From Bin55 sp965203735 (GTDB taxonomy: Bacteria; Pseudomonadota; Gammaproteobacteria; Pseudomonadales; Azotimanducaceae), in the NCBI GenBank assembly GCA_965203735.1, contig OZ241909.1:1674001-1738000 (forward strand): DNA of 64,000 nt, given 5' to 3'. The translations under genes were made by a program, and so were the position numbers. Positions 34,535-44,410 of the stretch are shown here, piece by piece; positions within the stretch are counted from its first letter, which is position 1; each line of letters starts with the position of its first letter. The notes below the pieces were generated by a model. The model saw only the letters and a program-made list of their open reading frames with translations, did not search any database and was not told the origin of the DNA.

Positions 34535-36766
34535 ATGCTTGAGACCTTGAAACAACTGATGAGAGACATCTACGCTTGGGCTGAAGCCGTCGTTCTTCGA
34601 GTCTGGGGTCGGGCGGAGGCTTGGGCGAAGACCGAGACCTCTCGTGCCTTGATTGATCCGGATGCGGCACCGGAGATCACTTCAAAGCGAATGGGCAGCG
34701 TGATCGTTCGTTCCGTTCCATTCATGTGGCCGATGGTGATTCACATCATCATGCTTTTTGTGTTGGGCACCTTCTTGACCTTTCTATTTACTGCGACAGG
34801 CACCTTGTCATCGGACATGTGGGACAACAAGATGCTTGTAAACGACAAACTACAGCCATTTCAAGCTTTTGTATTGCTGCTCGACGAAACCTACGTTCGT
34901 CCGGAGTTTCTCCGAGACGATGACGAACAGGACTCCGAGGGCGAAGAGGACGAGACTGACACCGAAGAAGAGGCTTTCCGAGATACCGAGTCGGGTTTTA
35001 TCGAGGACCCAGCAGTAGATGTGCTCTGGGCCGAGTATCTCACCAGCCGGTGTACGACGTTTGTCGGGGAAAGAACCAGTTTTGATCCGAGAGTGGACCT
35101 ATGTAAGAACCAAAGGCGTGACGTCCGAAATCGCATGTTGTTTTGGTTCGCAGTAGGGGAAGTATTCGGAATAGTTCTCGCAGCGTTTTATTCGTACTAC
35201 CCGGGTTGGGTATGGCAAAACGTAAATCACTACCTTCGTGTTGCCATGCTAGAGCGATTGGAACACTTGTCGTTGGCGTTTCACTATCACAATCGCTCGG
35301 GAGACGCAATCTATCGAATTTACCAAGACAGCTCTATGGTGGTGAATGTTCTAAATGAGTTGGTGGTGGGACCATTGGAAGACATACGCAATCTCACCAT
35401 TGCGTTTGTTTTCTTGATGTGGTTCGATCCACTTCTTGCGCTTTGTGTCTTGGCATGTTTCATACCCATGGTGATCATAACGGCTTACGGGACTCCGTGG
35501 ATTCGTCGCTTAGCCGTAGCGAATCGGGTTCGCAATAGCAATTTCACATCACGTCTACAAGAAACTTTTGCCGCACTCAAGATAATCAAAGCCAACTGTG
35601 CGGAACCCATCGTGTTGAAGGAATTCGATAAGGATTCGCAAGACGCACTCGATGCTGCACTTTATCTACGACTTGGAATGATCGTTCTCAGTTTGATTGT
35701 GGGGATTGTCGGAGGTCTCGTGGCAGTTGGATTGGAGTACACAATCATTCGTTGGACTCTCATCGAAAGAGAAACAGCGATCCCAACATGGGCGCTTGTG
35801 TTCATCGGGTTTTCAATATGGAACCTTGCTGCGTATCGAAAAGGAAATGAACAGGTCGATAGGTCGATTGGTGCAGGTCGTGGTTTTGTCCGATTATGGT
35901 GCATGCTGCAAGATTTGTTCATCGGACTAGAGCGAGCCTTCTACTTCCTAGATCTCGAGCCGAATGTAACCAACACCGCATCACCTTTGCCATATCCAGA
36001 AGAGGTCAAATCTATCGCTTGGAACGACGTGCACTTTGAATACGAAGATGGAACCAAGGTTCTAAATGGAGTAAACCTCGAAGCGAAACCTGGAACAATC
36101 ACAGCCATAGTTGGAAGTACAGGTTCAGGAAAGTCGACTCTAATGACGCTTCTCCTGCGCCTTTACGATCCAGCGAGCGGAACTGTCTCGATAAATGGGA
36201 TCGACTTGCGAGAATTGGACCTCGACGACGTGCGAAGAAACTCCGCAATTGCCTTACAGAAGAATGTCTTGTTCACGAGTACTGTTGCAGACAACATCTC
36301 ATTTGGCAACCAAGACACCCAACAGGAAGCAATAGAGGCTGCGGCGAAGATCGCATGCGCTCACGAATTCATTGAAGAGCTGGATGATGGCTACAACACC
36401 CAGTTAGGCGAAAGAGGAAGCAAACTATCTTCAGGGCAAAGACAACGCTTAACGATTGCACGTGCTGTGATTCGTAACACACCAGTACTCATTTTGGACG
36501 AACCCACTGCATCGCTAGATGCTAAGACTGAGCATGAAGTACTGCGAAATCTCTCAGATTGGGGTCAAGACAAGGTTGTCTTTCTTATAACCCATCGACT
36601 GTCAACTATCAGGAACGCCGACAACATCGCGTTCTTGGAAGATGGAGTGGTCGTCGAGACAGGTTCTCACGAAGAGCTAATGTCGCGTCCAGACGGTCGT
36701 TACCGCGCTTTTGTTCAGGCCGAGGAGATTGGGCTCACGGGAACTACCGGTGGAGCGAGGAGCTAG
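34535..36766 (+). CDS. Half-ABC exporter with large acidic periplasmic loop (second ABC pair, first subunit)
   Basis: The 743-residue permease-ATPase fusion is longer than a normal half exporter. The extra length is the loop between membrane segments 1 (~63-88) and 2 (~201-220). Residues 128-147 of this loop are almost all Asp and Glu, and Cys173 and Cys190 could form a disulfide. The ATPase domain has Walker A GSTGSGKST, the signature LSSGQRQR (one residue off LSGGQ), LILDEPTASLD and the switch His in THRLSTI. The N-terminal ~50 residues form an amphipathic cytoplasmic part. The next gene starts five bases after its stop and is the probable partner. The substrate is unknown. Confidence 0.88.
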   Translation: MLETLKQLMRDIYAWAEAVVLRVWGRAEAWAKTETSRALIDPDAAPEITSKRMGSVIVRSVPFMWPMVIHIIMLFVLGTFLTFLFTATGTLSSDMWDNKMLVNDKLQPFQAFVLLLDETYVRPEFLRDDDEQDSEGEEDETDTEEEAFRDTESGFIEDPAVDVLWAEYLTSRCTTFVGERTSFDPRVDLCKNQRRDVRNRMLFWFAVGEVFGIVLAAFYSYYPGWVWQNVNHYLRVAMLERLEHLSLAFHYHNRSGDAIYRIYQDSSMVVNVLNELVVGPLEDIRNLTIAFVFLMWFDPLLALCVLACFIPMVIITAYGTPWIRRLAVANRVRNSNFTSRLQETFAALKIIKANCAEPIVLKEFDKDSQDALDAALYLRLGMIVLSLIVGIVGGLVAVGLEYTIIRWTLIERETAIPTWALVFIGFSIWNLAAYRKGNEQVDRSIGAGRGFVRLWCMLQDLFIGLERAFYFLDLEPNVTNTASPLPYPEEVKSIAWNDVHFEYEDGTKVLNGVNLEAKPGTITAIVGSTGSGKSTLMTLLLRLYDPASGTVSINGIDLRELDLDDVRRNSAIALQKNVLFTSTVADNISFGNQDTQQEAIEAAAKIACAHEFIEELDDGYNTQLGERGSKLSSGQRQRLTIARAVIRNTPVLILDEPTASLDAKTEHEVLRNLSDWGQDKVVFLITHRLSTIRNADNIAFLEDGVVVETGSHEELMSRPDGRYRAFVQAEEIGLTGTTGGARS

Positions 36767-36771
36767 CAACT

Positions 36772-38841
36772 ATGTTTAAGTTCTTGCGCAATCTTGTTCG
36801 GTCAAGGAATGTCAATACAACCACCGACACGACTCAGAAGGATCACTCCATTCTGTCGGGTTTCAAAGCGGGCGCGACTTTCGACGATCAATTAGATATT
36901 GAACATGAAATGACACACAGACAAGCACTCTGGATGGTCGTGCGGGGTGCGGTTTATGTCAAGCACGTGTGGGGTCTATTTCTGACGAAATGGCTAATGG
37001 GCGTCGTCATGGTACTCCCTGGCCTCTACATAGGGTGGTTTTGGAAGATCATCACGGATCACATCATCCTGGGTATTCCGCTGGTCGTGGAGGAGGTCAA
37101 TTTTCCCCCACACATGATGTGGTTTCTACGCATCTTGGAAGACTATGACCGGGTTGAAATGCTCTTGTTCATAACGGTCATCTATCTAATAGGAATGTTT
37201 CTGATCGGAACTACGATTGGAGGTACGGGAGCTGGAACGTTTGGCGGTCGAGATACTGCCAGTAGAGCAGAGAATCAGATTAGCGGTGGAGGCAGCGGAG
37301 CTAGCGGACTATACGGAATCATTGAGTGGTGGGTCGATGTTCGTCTTACACAACGATTTGTCAATCACCTACGGCGAGACCTATTCAGCCGATTAGTCCG
37401 GTCTCCAATGACGACTATCGACGACCATCGAACTGGAGACTCGTTGTATCGCACACTCTATGACACTCCGATGGTGTACACGTGCATTACGGAGATTACT
37501 TACTCTCCATTTTGGACTTTGTGGGGCTTAGGATTGACCTTCTACCAGCTTTGGTGGACCTATGCGGACGTATCAGCGCAGCTTGTTGGCCTGGTCGCGT
37601 TGATGATGCCCATCACGATTTTGACAACACTTGCTCCTTCCAAGTGGATTCGTCGCATGACGCAGAACAAGCGAGCTGCCGCCGCTGCAACGACGAATAC
37701 TTTAGAGGAAACGATGAACAACATCGGAGCTGTGCAAAGTCTCGGAGCGATGAAGCAAGAGAAAGAGAAATTTGCTCAGCGTAGTGGACACGCATTCTGG
37801 CGTGAGCGGATCTCAGCACTTCCATGGGTTGGAGTGGGATTGATCATTGAAGCGGCTGGTTGGCCCATAGGATTCTATCTCGCATGGCTTGTTTCAAATT
37901 TGGTGATTGACGGCGTGTTAACGGTTGGTGACTTCGCTGCACTCTTTGGAATGTACATGGGACTTCGAGGTACCTTTATTGGAATGGGACGCATGTGGCT
38001 CAATATTCAGGATCAAGCCGCAGCGGCTCGTCGCGTCTTCGCGTTCATGGATCGAATCACAGACGATGAAATGCACGATGACAAGAACCAAATGCCTGAA
38101 ATTTCTAGAAATGTTAAGTTTGAAGACGTCGATTTCACTTATCCAAACGGTCATCAAGCCCTAAAGAACATCGATCTTGAAATGAAAATGAATCAAGTGG
38201 TTGCTTTCGTTGGTCCCACAGGATCGGGAAAAACTAGCTTGGCGTACCTGATTCCCTCATTTCTCAAGGCGTCAAAAGGCAGAGTTTTGATCGACAACCA
38301 TGATGTGATGAAGGTCAATCTGAGATCCTTGCGTGAACAAGTCGCCTATATCTTTCAAGAACACTTTCTACGATCTGAATCCATCCGTTCGAATCTCCTG
38401 TTTGCTAAGCCAACTGCAACCGAGGAGGAACTCATCGAGGCGTTGGAGACAGCACGTTGCATGGAATTTATCAACGATTTACCTGATGGAATTGACACGG
38501 TTCTGGGTCAGGCTGGAGACACTCTATCTGTCGGACAACAGCAGAGACTGTGTATTGCTCGAGGATTGGTAAGGGAATCCAAGATTCTCATTTTGGACGA
38601 ACCGACGGCGGCGTTAGACCCGTTTACAGAAAATGCACTTGTGAATTCTTTGCGTGAAGCGTCGAAAGATCGATTGGTGATTGTCATCGCTCATCGGTTG
38701 TCCACCATTCGGCAGGCAGACCAGATTGTCTTTCTCGATGAAGGTGAGGTTAAAGACATGGGTGATCACGACACGCTGATGAATCGGATCGACGGTCCGT
38801 ATCGTGAATTTGTCAACTTACAATCGACCACGACTCAATAG
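36772..38841 (+). CDS. Half-ABC exporter with glycine-rich loop (second ABC pair, second subunit)
   Basis: The 689-residue permease-ATPase fusion starts at the ATG at 36772; the open frame continues upstream but only as antisense-like sequence inside the previous gene. A Gly/Ser-rich stretch (GGTGAGTFGG ... GGGSGASG, ~residues 150-180) follows membrane segment 2. The ATPase domain has GPTGSGKTS, the signature LSVGQQQR, LILDEPTAALD and AHRLSTI. Both subunits keep the catalytic Glu, so both ATP sites could work, though both signatures depart from LSGGQ. They most likely form a heterodimeric exporter. The gene converges on the permease genes of the MacAB-like set. Confidence 0.88.
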   Translation: MFKFLRNLVRSRNVNTTTDTTQKDHSILSGFKAGATFDDQLDIEHEMTHRQALWMVVRGAVYVKHVWGLFLTKWLMGVVMVLPGLYIGWFWKIITDHIILGIPLVVEEVNFPPHMMWFLRILEDYDRVEMLLFITVIYLIGMFLIGTTIGGTGAGTFGGRDTASRAENQISGGGSGASGLYGIIEWWVDVRLTQRFVNHLRRDLFSRLVRSPMTTIDDHRTGDSLYRTLYDTPMVYTCITEITYSPFWTLWGLGLTFYQLWWTYADVSAQLVGLVALMMPITILTTLAPSKWIRRMTQNKRAAAAATTNTLEETMNNIGAVQSLGAMKQEKEKFAQRSGHAFWRERISALPWVGVGLIIEAAGWPIGFYLAWLVSNLVIDGVLTVGDFAALFGMYMGLRGTFIGMGRMWLNIQDQAAAARRVFAFMDRITDDEMHDDKNQMPEISRNVKFEDVDFTYPNGHQALKNIDLEMKMNQVVAFVGPTGSGKTSLAYLIPSFLKASKGRVLIDNHDVMKVNLRSLREQVAYIFQEHFLRSESIRSNLLFAKPTATEEELIEALETARCMEFINDLPDGIDTVLGQAGDTLSVGQQQRLCIARGLVRESKILILDEPTAALDPFTENALVNSLREASKDRLVIVIAHRLSTIRQADQIVFLDEGEVKDMGDHDTLMNRIDGPYREFVNLQSTTTQ

Positions 38842-38932
38842 TTCGAGTGAAGTCTTGTAGCTAGAGAGTAGCCACGAGATTAAGAATCACCCTCAAGAAA
38901 GACTCTGTGTTCCTCCAACTCCAAGCGCACGT

Positions 38933-40153
38933 CTATGTAGCACGGGTGGCCTGCGCTGGATCAACTGAATTTGCTTGGCGGGCCGGCAGGACCACTGCAA
39001 GCAGGCTGATTGCGGCTGTTGCCGCCACGACAACCACACTAGGCACAAAGCTCAATTTCTCGTAGTCGAGATTCGCCACGAGAAACATGTTGAGCAGAAC
39101 AGCAAGAATTACTCCTAGAACGAGACCCATTCCAATCACCAACGCGTACTCGACAAGTAAGTTGCGCATGATGTCGAATTTCGTTGCTCCGAGGGCGCGG
39201 CGTATTCCGATGTGCGCGAAACGTCGACGAATTGCAAACGTGACCATACCGGTCAATCCACAGACAACGACAAAGATTAAAGCAGCCGAGGTTACTCCCA
39301 AGAGCCAAATCGAGGCAATCGCTGACGTGTAAAGCCTTTTGAGTGCTTCCTCTATTGTCACCACTTCGCGTACCAATCGATTGCTGTAAATGTTGGGCAG
39401 GTTTTGTTCGAGCTCTCGAATGACCTTGTCGCGAGATCCTGGAGATGTTCGTACAAGATAAGTTGAAGACTCTAGAGCTTGCTTATAGGGGACATACGAT
39501 GCTCGATTGACTCCGGACCTGTTCTGCCACGGACCATGACAAGTTGAAACAACTCCGATAACGGTCAAAGGGCTCGTCATATGAACTTGTTTTCCCACCA
39601 CTTCATTGACCGGGATGTCGGGAAACAAGTGCTCGGCCAGTTGTTCGCTGAGCAATACCAACTGTGGAGCAGTACCTCCATAGGGCACGTACCAAGTGAC
39701 TTCTTCAGGGAGAAAGTTCCGACCAGCCAAGAGCTGAATTCCCATAGTGTCTAATCCGTGCTCGTCGATCATTCGATACAGACTTGGTGTACCTGAAATG
39801 TCGTCGCCTGGATCTATCTCAACCGAGTAGTTCCAACCCGATGCGGAGTAGGGAACCGAAATTGTTTGGACTGCATTAACGACCTCAGGGTGTTTTCTAA
39901 TGTGGTTCAGGTCCGTGTCTACCACGCTGGATATTTCCTCAACCGAAAGATTTTGTTCGGCAATGAGTACATTGATATAGAACATGTTCTCGTCGTCGAT
40001 CCCACTGGGTTGGTTAACGATTTCGAATTGCCAGCTAATCCCTACGTAAAGATTCAAGAGGATTGCGATTACGACTGCACCTTGAGTCGCAATCAGGACT
40101 GCGATAGTCGTCCGTCTCGACAGAGAACGAAGTATGGGACCTATTTCAAACAC
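38933..40153 (-). CDS. FtsX/MacB-type permease, second subunit
   Basis: The 406-residue protein has one membrane segment near residues 15-40, a long MacB-PCD-like periplasmic domain, and three membrane segments in the last ~130 residues. IRRALGATKFDIMRNLLVEY is the typical FtsX-domain motif. The start is GTG at 40153, three bases after the stop of the first permease; the longer open frame upstream lies inside that gene and is not protein-like. With the ATPase and membrane-fusion protein it should form a MacAB-like pump with a split, heterodimeric permease. Confidence 0.88.
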   Translation of the reverse strand: MFEIGPILRSLSRRTTIAVLIATQGAVVIAILLNLYVGISWQFEIVNQPSGIDDENMFYINVLIAEQNLSVEEISSVVDTDLNHIRKHPEVVNAVQTISVPYSASGWNYSVEIDPGDDISGTPSLYRMIDEHGLDTMGIQLLAGRNFLPEEVTWYVPYGGTAPQLVLLSEQLAEHLFPDIPVNEVVGKQVHMTSPLTVIGVVSTCHGPWQNRSGVNRASYVPYKQALESSTYLVRTSPGSRDKVIRELEQNLPNIYSNRLVREVVTIEEALKRLYTSAIASIWLLGVTSAALIFVVVCGLTGMVTFAIRRRFAHIGIRRALGATKFDIMRNLLVEYALVIGMGLVLGVILAVLLNMFLVANLDYEKLSFVPSVVVVAATAAISLLAVVLPARQANSVDPAQATRAT

Positions 40154-40155
40154 CC

Positions 40156-41463
40156 CTACAGACCTTTGAGCAAGACTCCCGGCGTGTCGCGACTCCCTCT
40201 CCACGCAGGATAAAGGGCGGTTACGATGCTCGCAACGATCCCAAGCAGCAATGTAATCGCCGTCAATAGTGGATCCAATTGAGTCAAGTGCAACGCTCCG
40301 TCCTGTCCTCGAAGCAGTACGCGAATTCCGAGGAGACCAAGCCAGGTGAATGCGAGTCCTAGCAAACCTCCAGCAAAGCCGATGCATCCAGCTTCCACCA
40401 GGAATCGCGAAAACAATGCTCGTCTCGATGCTCCGAGTGCCCGATGAATCGCCAATTCTCGAGTTCTGGAGAGAAACTTGGCAAGCAACAATCCGACAGT
40501 GTTGATCAAGCACACAATGAGAAACAACAAAGCGATTATTGCGAATATGGCCAATCCTCCATCATCCTCCCTTGAGTAGTCAATCCATTCGTCGATTGTG
40601 TGGATTGCATTGTTAAGAGGTCGTTGGAATCTCCCAAACTGCTTCTGTTCCATCGCATAGGAATCCAAGAAGCTCAAGTAAGTGTCTCTTTTTGAGGAGT
40701 CTTCCAGTTCGGCCCAGAATTGAATCCATACGCACTCCGAAGCCAAGAATCCCTCCCGTCCGGGTGGACTTGGTTGCCAGCAGTTAGTGCTTCCTACCCG
40801 TCGAAATTCCATTTCCACCGCCGTGCTAAACGGAAGAAAAGTTTCTTCCGGCGAAGAAAAGGACAAGTCATAGATACGGGGCACAAGGTCCCACTTTTCA
40901 AGAACTCCTACTATTCGAAACAGCTCACCATTGAGACTTATGTGCTCTCCAACCGAGTTTTGATCGCCGAATAGTCTTTCGTTGGTTCTGCTCGAGAGCA
41001 CTACGACCCGATCGTTGCTTTCATCTGCACCTGTACCCCATCCGCCACCATATTCAAACGGGGCATCAAACATTTCAAAGAAGTCGCTATAGACCGCTCG
41101 GCCGCTCACTTCGAAAGGATGGAGTGCTTCGCGTTCAGGACGAACAACACCTTGCACACCAAACATAGCAGACTGTCGCCACGCAGCCGTAGATCTCATT
41201 AGAGCGGTGGCGTCGGTGTAAGTGAGCTGGTCCGGCCGAGACCTAGGGTCGTTCGATTGGCGATCTGGATTTCCCGCATCCAGCTGCACTCGATAGAGAA
41301 AATCGTTCTTCTGAGGCAAGGGATTTTTGCCAATGGAATAGCTAATCGTCATGATCGTCATGAAAGTTCCGATTCCAAGGGCGATCGCCAATGCCATCAA
41401 GAACGACAGAATGGGGTGTTGTCGAATCGCCTTGGAAGCGAGAAACGTGTCGTAGCCAAGCAC
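40156..41463 (-). CDS. FtsX/MacB-type permease, first subunit
   Basis: The 435-residue protein has an N-terminal membrane segment (~18-40), a large periplasmic domain (~45-310), and three C-terminal membrane segments. The motif LAIHRALGASRRALFSRFLVEAG is typical of the family. The ATG at 41463 lies 15 bases after the ATPase stop. Its periplasmic domain differs from that of the second permease, so the two genes are not a recent duplication. Confidence 0.88.
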   Translation of the reverse strand: MLGYDTFLASKAIRQHPILSFLMALAIALGIGTFMTIMTISYSIGKNPLPQKNDFLYRVQLDAGNPDRQSNDPRSRPDQLTYTDATALMRSTAAWRQSAMFGVQGVVRPEREALHPFEVSGRAVYSDFFEMFDAPFEYGGGWGTGADESNDRVVVLSSRTNERLFGDQNSVGEHISLNGELFRIVGVLEKWDLVPRIYDLSFSSPEETFLPFSTAVEMEFRRVGSTNCWQPSPPGREGFLASECVWIQFWAELEDSSKRDTYLSFLDSYAMEQKQFGRFQRPLNNAIHTIDEWIDYSREDDGGLAIFAIIALLFLIVCLINTVGLLLAKFLSRTRELAIHRALGASRRALFSRFLVEAGCIGFAGGLLGLAFTWLGLLGIRVLLRGQDGALHLTQLDPLLTAITLLLGIVASIVTALYPAWRGSRDTPGVLLKGL

Positions 41464-41478
41464 AGGTATCGGACTTTT

Positions 41479-42144
41479 CTAGTTTGCCTGGAGGATGCCG
41501 TCGCGTATCTGTACTGATCGCGACGCATGACTTGCCATCGACTCTTCGTGAGTAACCATCAAGATAGTGGATCCGGTGCTGTGTAGTTCCAGAAGCAAAT
41601 CAAACACGCCGTTTGCGGTGTTGCTGTCGAGGTTACCGGTGGGCTCATCGGCGAGCAAGAGTCGAGGACTTCCAACCAGAGCGCGGGCAATTGCAACTCG
41701 TTGCTGTTGCCCGCCGGAAAGTTGCCCCGGCAAGTGCTTCATCCGTCCCTTTAGACCGACCGTATCCAATGCGGACTCTACGAGTTCCGAACGTTTCCAG
41801 GTCGGTACTTGCTGGTAGCGCAGTGGAATATCAACATTGTCAAATATGTTGAGATCCGGAATCAGATTGAAGTTTTGAAAGACAAATCCAATCTTTTGAT
41901 TCCTCACCCGAGAGCGCTGCTTGTCGTTGAGCTGCGATACATCCTCCCCATCCAAGTCATAGCTTCCTCCGTCAAATGACTCCAGAAGCCCCGCTACATT
42001 TAGAAATGTGGTCTTTCCGGACCCGGACGGACCCACAATCGCGACGAATTCACCTTCCTCGACTGAGAGGTTTAATTCAGCAAGTGCTCGGGTCTCGACA
42101 GTCGAAGTGCGGTAGCGCTTCGAGACATTTCGCATCTCTAGCAT
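41479..42144 (-). CDS. MacB/LolD-type ABC transporter ATPase
   Basis: The 221-residue ATPase powers the two FtsX-type permeases. Walker A is GPSGSGKTT at 38-46, the signature is LSGGQQQR, Walker B ends LLLADEPTGNLDS, and the switch histidine is in VTHEE. The length and the GNLDS motif are typical of the MacB/LolD/FtsE group, which drives mechanotransmission or periplasm-to-outside efflux rather than membrane-domain transport. The gene lies 35 bases after the membrane-fusion protein gene. Confidence 0.93.
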   Translation of the reverse strand: MLEMRNVSKRYRTSTVETRALAELNLSVEEGEFVAIVGPSGSGKTTFLNVAGLLESFDGGSYDLDGEDVSQLNDKQRSRVRNQKIGFVFQNFNLIPDLNIFDNVDIPLRYQQVPTWKRSELVESALDTVGLKGRMKHLPGQLSGGQQQRVAIARALVGSPRLLLADEPTGNLDSNTANGVFDLLLELHSTGSTILMVTHEESMASHASRSVQIRDGILQAN

Positions 42145-42179
42145 GAGAGCTTTCCCTATCTGTAATTCAAGAGGAGTTC

Positions 42180-43454
42180 TTATCTTCGGAGCAGAACGGT
42201 ATCTTTGCCATCGAACACGCTGATATCAGAGGTTACAACTTCATCGCCGACATCGACTCCGGAAACAATGGCGACTTCGTTCAGACTCTGGGCACCCACT
42301 TCGATGTCTCGACGTTTTGCCAATCCATCTTCCACTACATAGATTGTCCTGTAGCCGCCAGACTGCAAAAACGGACCCGATGCGACGATATTCACGCTCT
42401 CGTGTGTGGCGATCAGTAGTCTCACAGAGACTCGTTGATTCCGTCGCAGTCCATCTGGGGTTTCGTCCACAAACTTCACTCGAACAGAAACCTGGTTGTC
42501 GACTACCTCCTGTGAGATAGACGAAGCAACGCCTTCGTAGACTGCGGATCCAATTCTGATTTCGGCTTCGATTCCTGGTCTGACATCGTCTGCAAAGGTT
42601 TGAGGCACACTCGTCTCAAGCTCAAGTTGACTAAGATCTACTACCGTGAGCAGTTCGCGGCCAGGTGCGACCCATGTCTGCCGCTCAACGAGAATGTTTC
42701 CTATAGATCCCGCCAATGGTGCTCTAATCGTGAGTTGATTGACATGTTCTTGAAACTCACTTAGAACGAGCTCTTGTTGGTCGCGTGCAAGCCTAGCAGC
42801 CTCGATTTCGAAGCCAAAGCTCTCTTTGTCAAGCACTTCGAACTCCTTGGCGTGTTCGAGGCGTAACTGGGCTGACTCAAGGTTGTCCATGGCTTTTCTA
42901 TACTCAAGATCGGAAATCGCTCCTGAATCAAACGACCGCTGAGCTCTGTCTGCTTCTCTCCGTGCAGCAGTTTCCTCCACCTCGGCAAGTTCGCGATTGC
43001 GTTTGTTTGACAACTCCCGCTGCTTCATGGAGTTGGTAGTTCGATTCAGTTGTGCGTTCATAAACACCAACTGAGTCTTCTCCCGTTGCAACTGAGAGCT
43101 CAGAAACGGATGAACTATGGTTCCGAGTACTTGTCCTTGAACGACATCCTGCCCCACCTCTACTTCAAGTGTCAAAACACCTTGCTGCTGTGCATAGACC
43201 GAGGGACTTGCTCCAGGAACGACACGTCCGTCGACTGAGATGTCGCTCACAAGATCTCCAAATCGAACGGTGGAGAAGCTTAGACGACTGACCGCGACAC
43301 TTTTTTCAGACTGATTCCATCGCGAAAGGTGCGGATAGGCGAAGATGCCAGCAACGACTAGAAGTAGTACCACAACTCCACCAGCGATGTAGATCTTTTT
43401 GCGGGAAGGAGGCGGAATTTGTGTGTCTTGAGAAGAGGTATCGGCAATCTTCAT
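42180..43454 (-). CDS. Membrane-fusion (HlyD/MacA-type) periplasmic adaptor
   Basis: The 424-residue adaptor is anchored by one membrane segment at ~21-41 (IAGGVVVLLLVVAGIFAY). It then shows a lipoyl-like half (DGRVVPGASPSVYAQQQG), a coiled-coil hairpin (~120-240), the second lipoyl half (IRAPLAGSIGNILVE) and beta-barrel domains. It links the permease to an outer membrane channel; no TolC-like gene is in the window. It is the first gene of the four-gene pump operon. Confidence 0.92.
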   Translation of the reverse strand: MKIADTSSQDTQIPPPSRKKIYIAGGVVVLLLVVAGIFAYPHLSRWNQSEKSVAVSRLSFSTVRFGDLVSDISVDGRVVPGASPSVYAQQQGVLTLEVEVGQDVVQGQVLGTIVHPFLSSQLQREKTQLVFMNAQLNRTTNSMKQRELSNKRNRELAEVEETAARREADRAQRSFDSGAISDLEYRKAMDNLESAQLRLEHAKEFEVLDKESFGFEIEAARLARDQQELVLSEFQEHVNQLTIRAPLAGSIGNILVERQTWVAPGRELLTVVDLSQLELETSVPQTFADDVRPGIEAEIRIGSAVYEGVASSISQEVVDNQVSVRVKFVDETPDGLRRNQRVSVRLLIATHESVNIVASGPFLQSGGYRTIYVVEDGLAKRRDIEVGAQSLNEVAIVSGVDVGDEVVTSDISVFDGKDTVLLRR

Positions 43455-43691
43455 TCTTTAGATTGGCTTTTCCATGAAACTCCTTGCTTGTTCTACCTGC
43501 TGGTGAGAAATCAGAGTTGTTACTCGATCTCTTGAGTCGAAGCAAGAAATATGCCACACACCTAGTTGGCAGAAGCTCAAAGGCTGTCTCTGTTTTCTGA
43601 AGAAGAGTCTATCAATGAGCAGATGTCATTTGATCAGGGGTCACTTCGAATGTGGACCGTACTACTGCGTCAAGCATGTCCGCTCTGTCTG

Positions 43692-44210
43692 CTAGCGATT
43701 TATCCTCAATTGACCCATGAAGTCGCGTTTGCCGATTTGGACGCCGTTCATGCGAAGAATGTCGTACGTCGTAGTGGCGTGAAAATAGAAGTTCGGCAAT
43801 GAGAAAGACATAAGGAACCCTTCAGCGGTGAAAGGGATTTCCATGCCACCCATCTTAAAAAACATACTCTTTCCAAGAAAGCCATTTACTTCTTCTTCAC
43901 TGAAGTCGTTGACCCCCTTGAAAGAGTCTTCGACGAGAGAAATCAATCCGGCATAGTCCAATTCGATCGGAGTCGGAGGTCCGAACTCACCCTTTTGAAC
44001 TCCCTTGAGGGCTCCCAGCGAGTGATGCGCCACCGAAAGTACTTGGAATCGAAACGGCAGCATGTCCTCAATGAGACGCACATCCAGTATCTCGGACAGT
44101 CCAGCACCGGACTCCTCCAAGTGGGACTTGCCTTTGTCCAAGAAACTGAGTGTGGAACCAAGAATCTGCTGGTAGGTCCGCACAGTGGCATCGTATAGAG
44201 AGAAAGACAT
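43692..44210 (-). CDS. DUF1993 family protein
   Basis: The 172-residue cytoplasmic protein starts MSFSLYDATVRTYQQILGS, the hallmark of DUF1993, and is mostly helical. YFHATTTYDILRMNGVQIGKRDF near the end is the conserved region containing the His-x-x-x-x-Tyr-x-x-L-R pattern. The function of the family is unknown; its fold has been compared with DinB-like four-helix bundles. It stands alone between the pump operon and the leucine genes, reading away from the latter. Confidence 0.85.
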   Translation of the reverse strand: MSFSLYDATVRTYQQILGSTLSFLDKGKSHLEESGAGLSEILDVRLIEDMLPFRFQVLSVAHHSLGALKGVQKGEFGPPTPIELDYAGLISLVEDSFKGVNDFSEEEVNGFLGKSMFFKMGGMEIPFTAEGFLMSFSLPNFYFHATTTYDILRMNGVQIGKRDFMGQLRINR

Positions 44211-44410
44211 CAGATAGCTCCAAGTAAAACCGTTTTGCTTTGGTCGGAAATTATAGGAGTCAAAACAAGGCTAGTGAAACGGTCACAGACGCCATGCGAA
44301 ACTGTATTGATTCCTATTGGTAGTTTGGGCACGCAGGGTACGAATAACACCAGAATGAAGTTCCAAATAGAATGAAAGAGTCACTCATGGTTGGATATAG
44401 GAGAAGCAGC

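Noticed and set aside
36559..36771. Upstream extension of the second ABC subunit into the preceding gene
   Set aside because: The extension is an out-of-frame reading of the ATPase domain of the first subunit; the ATG at 36772 gives the proper N terminus.
40154..40513. Upstream extension of the second FtsX-type permease
   Set aside because: These residues are a shadow of the first permease gene. The GTG at 40153 right after the upstream stop gives a normal family length.
43566..43802. 78-codon plus-strand frame between the adaptor gene and DUF1993
   Set aside because: Its second half is antisense to the DUF1993 gene, and the first half has no ribosome-binding site.
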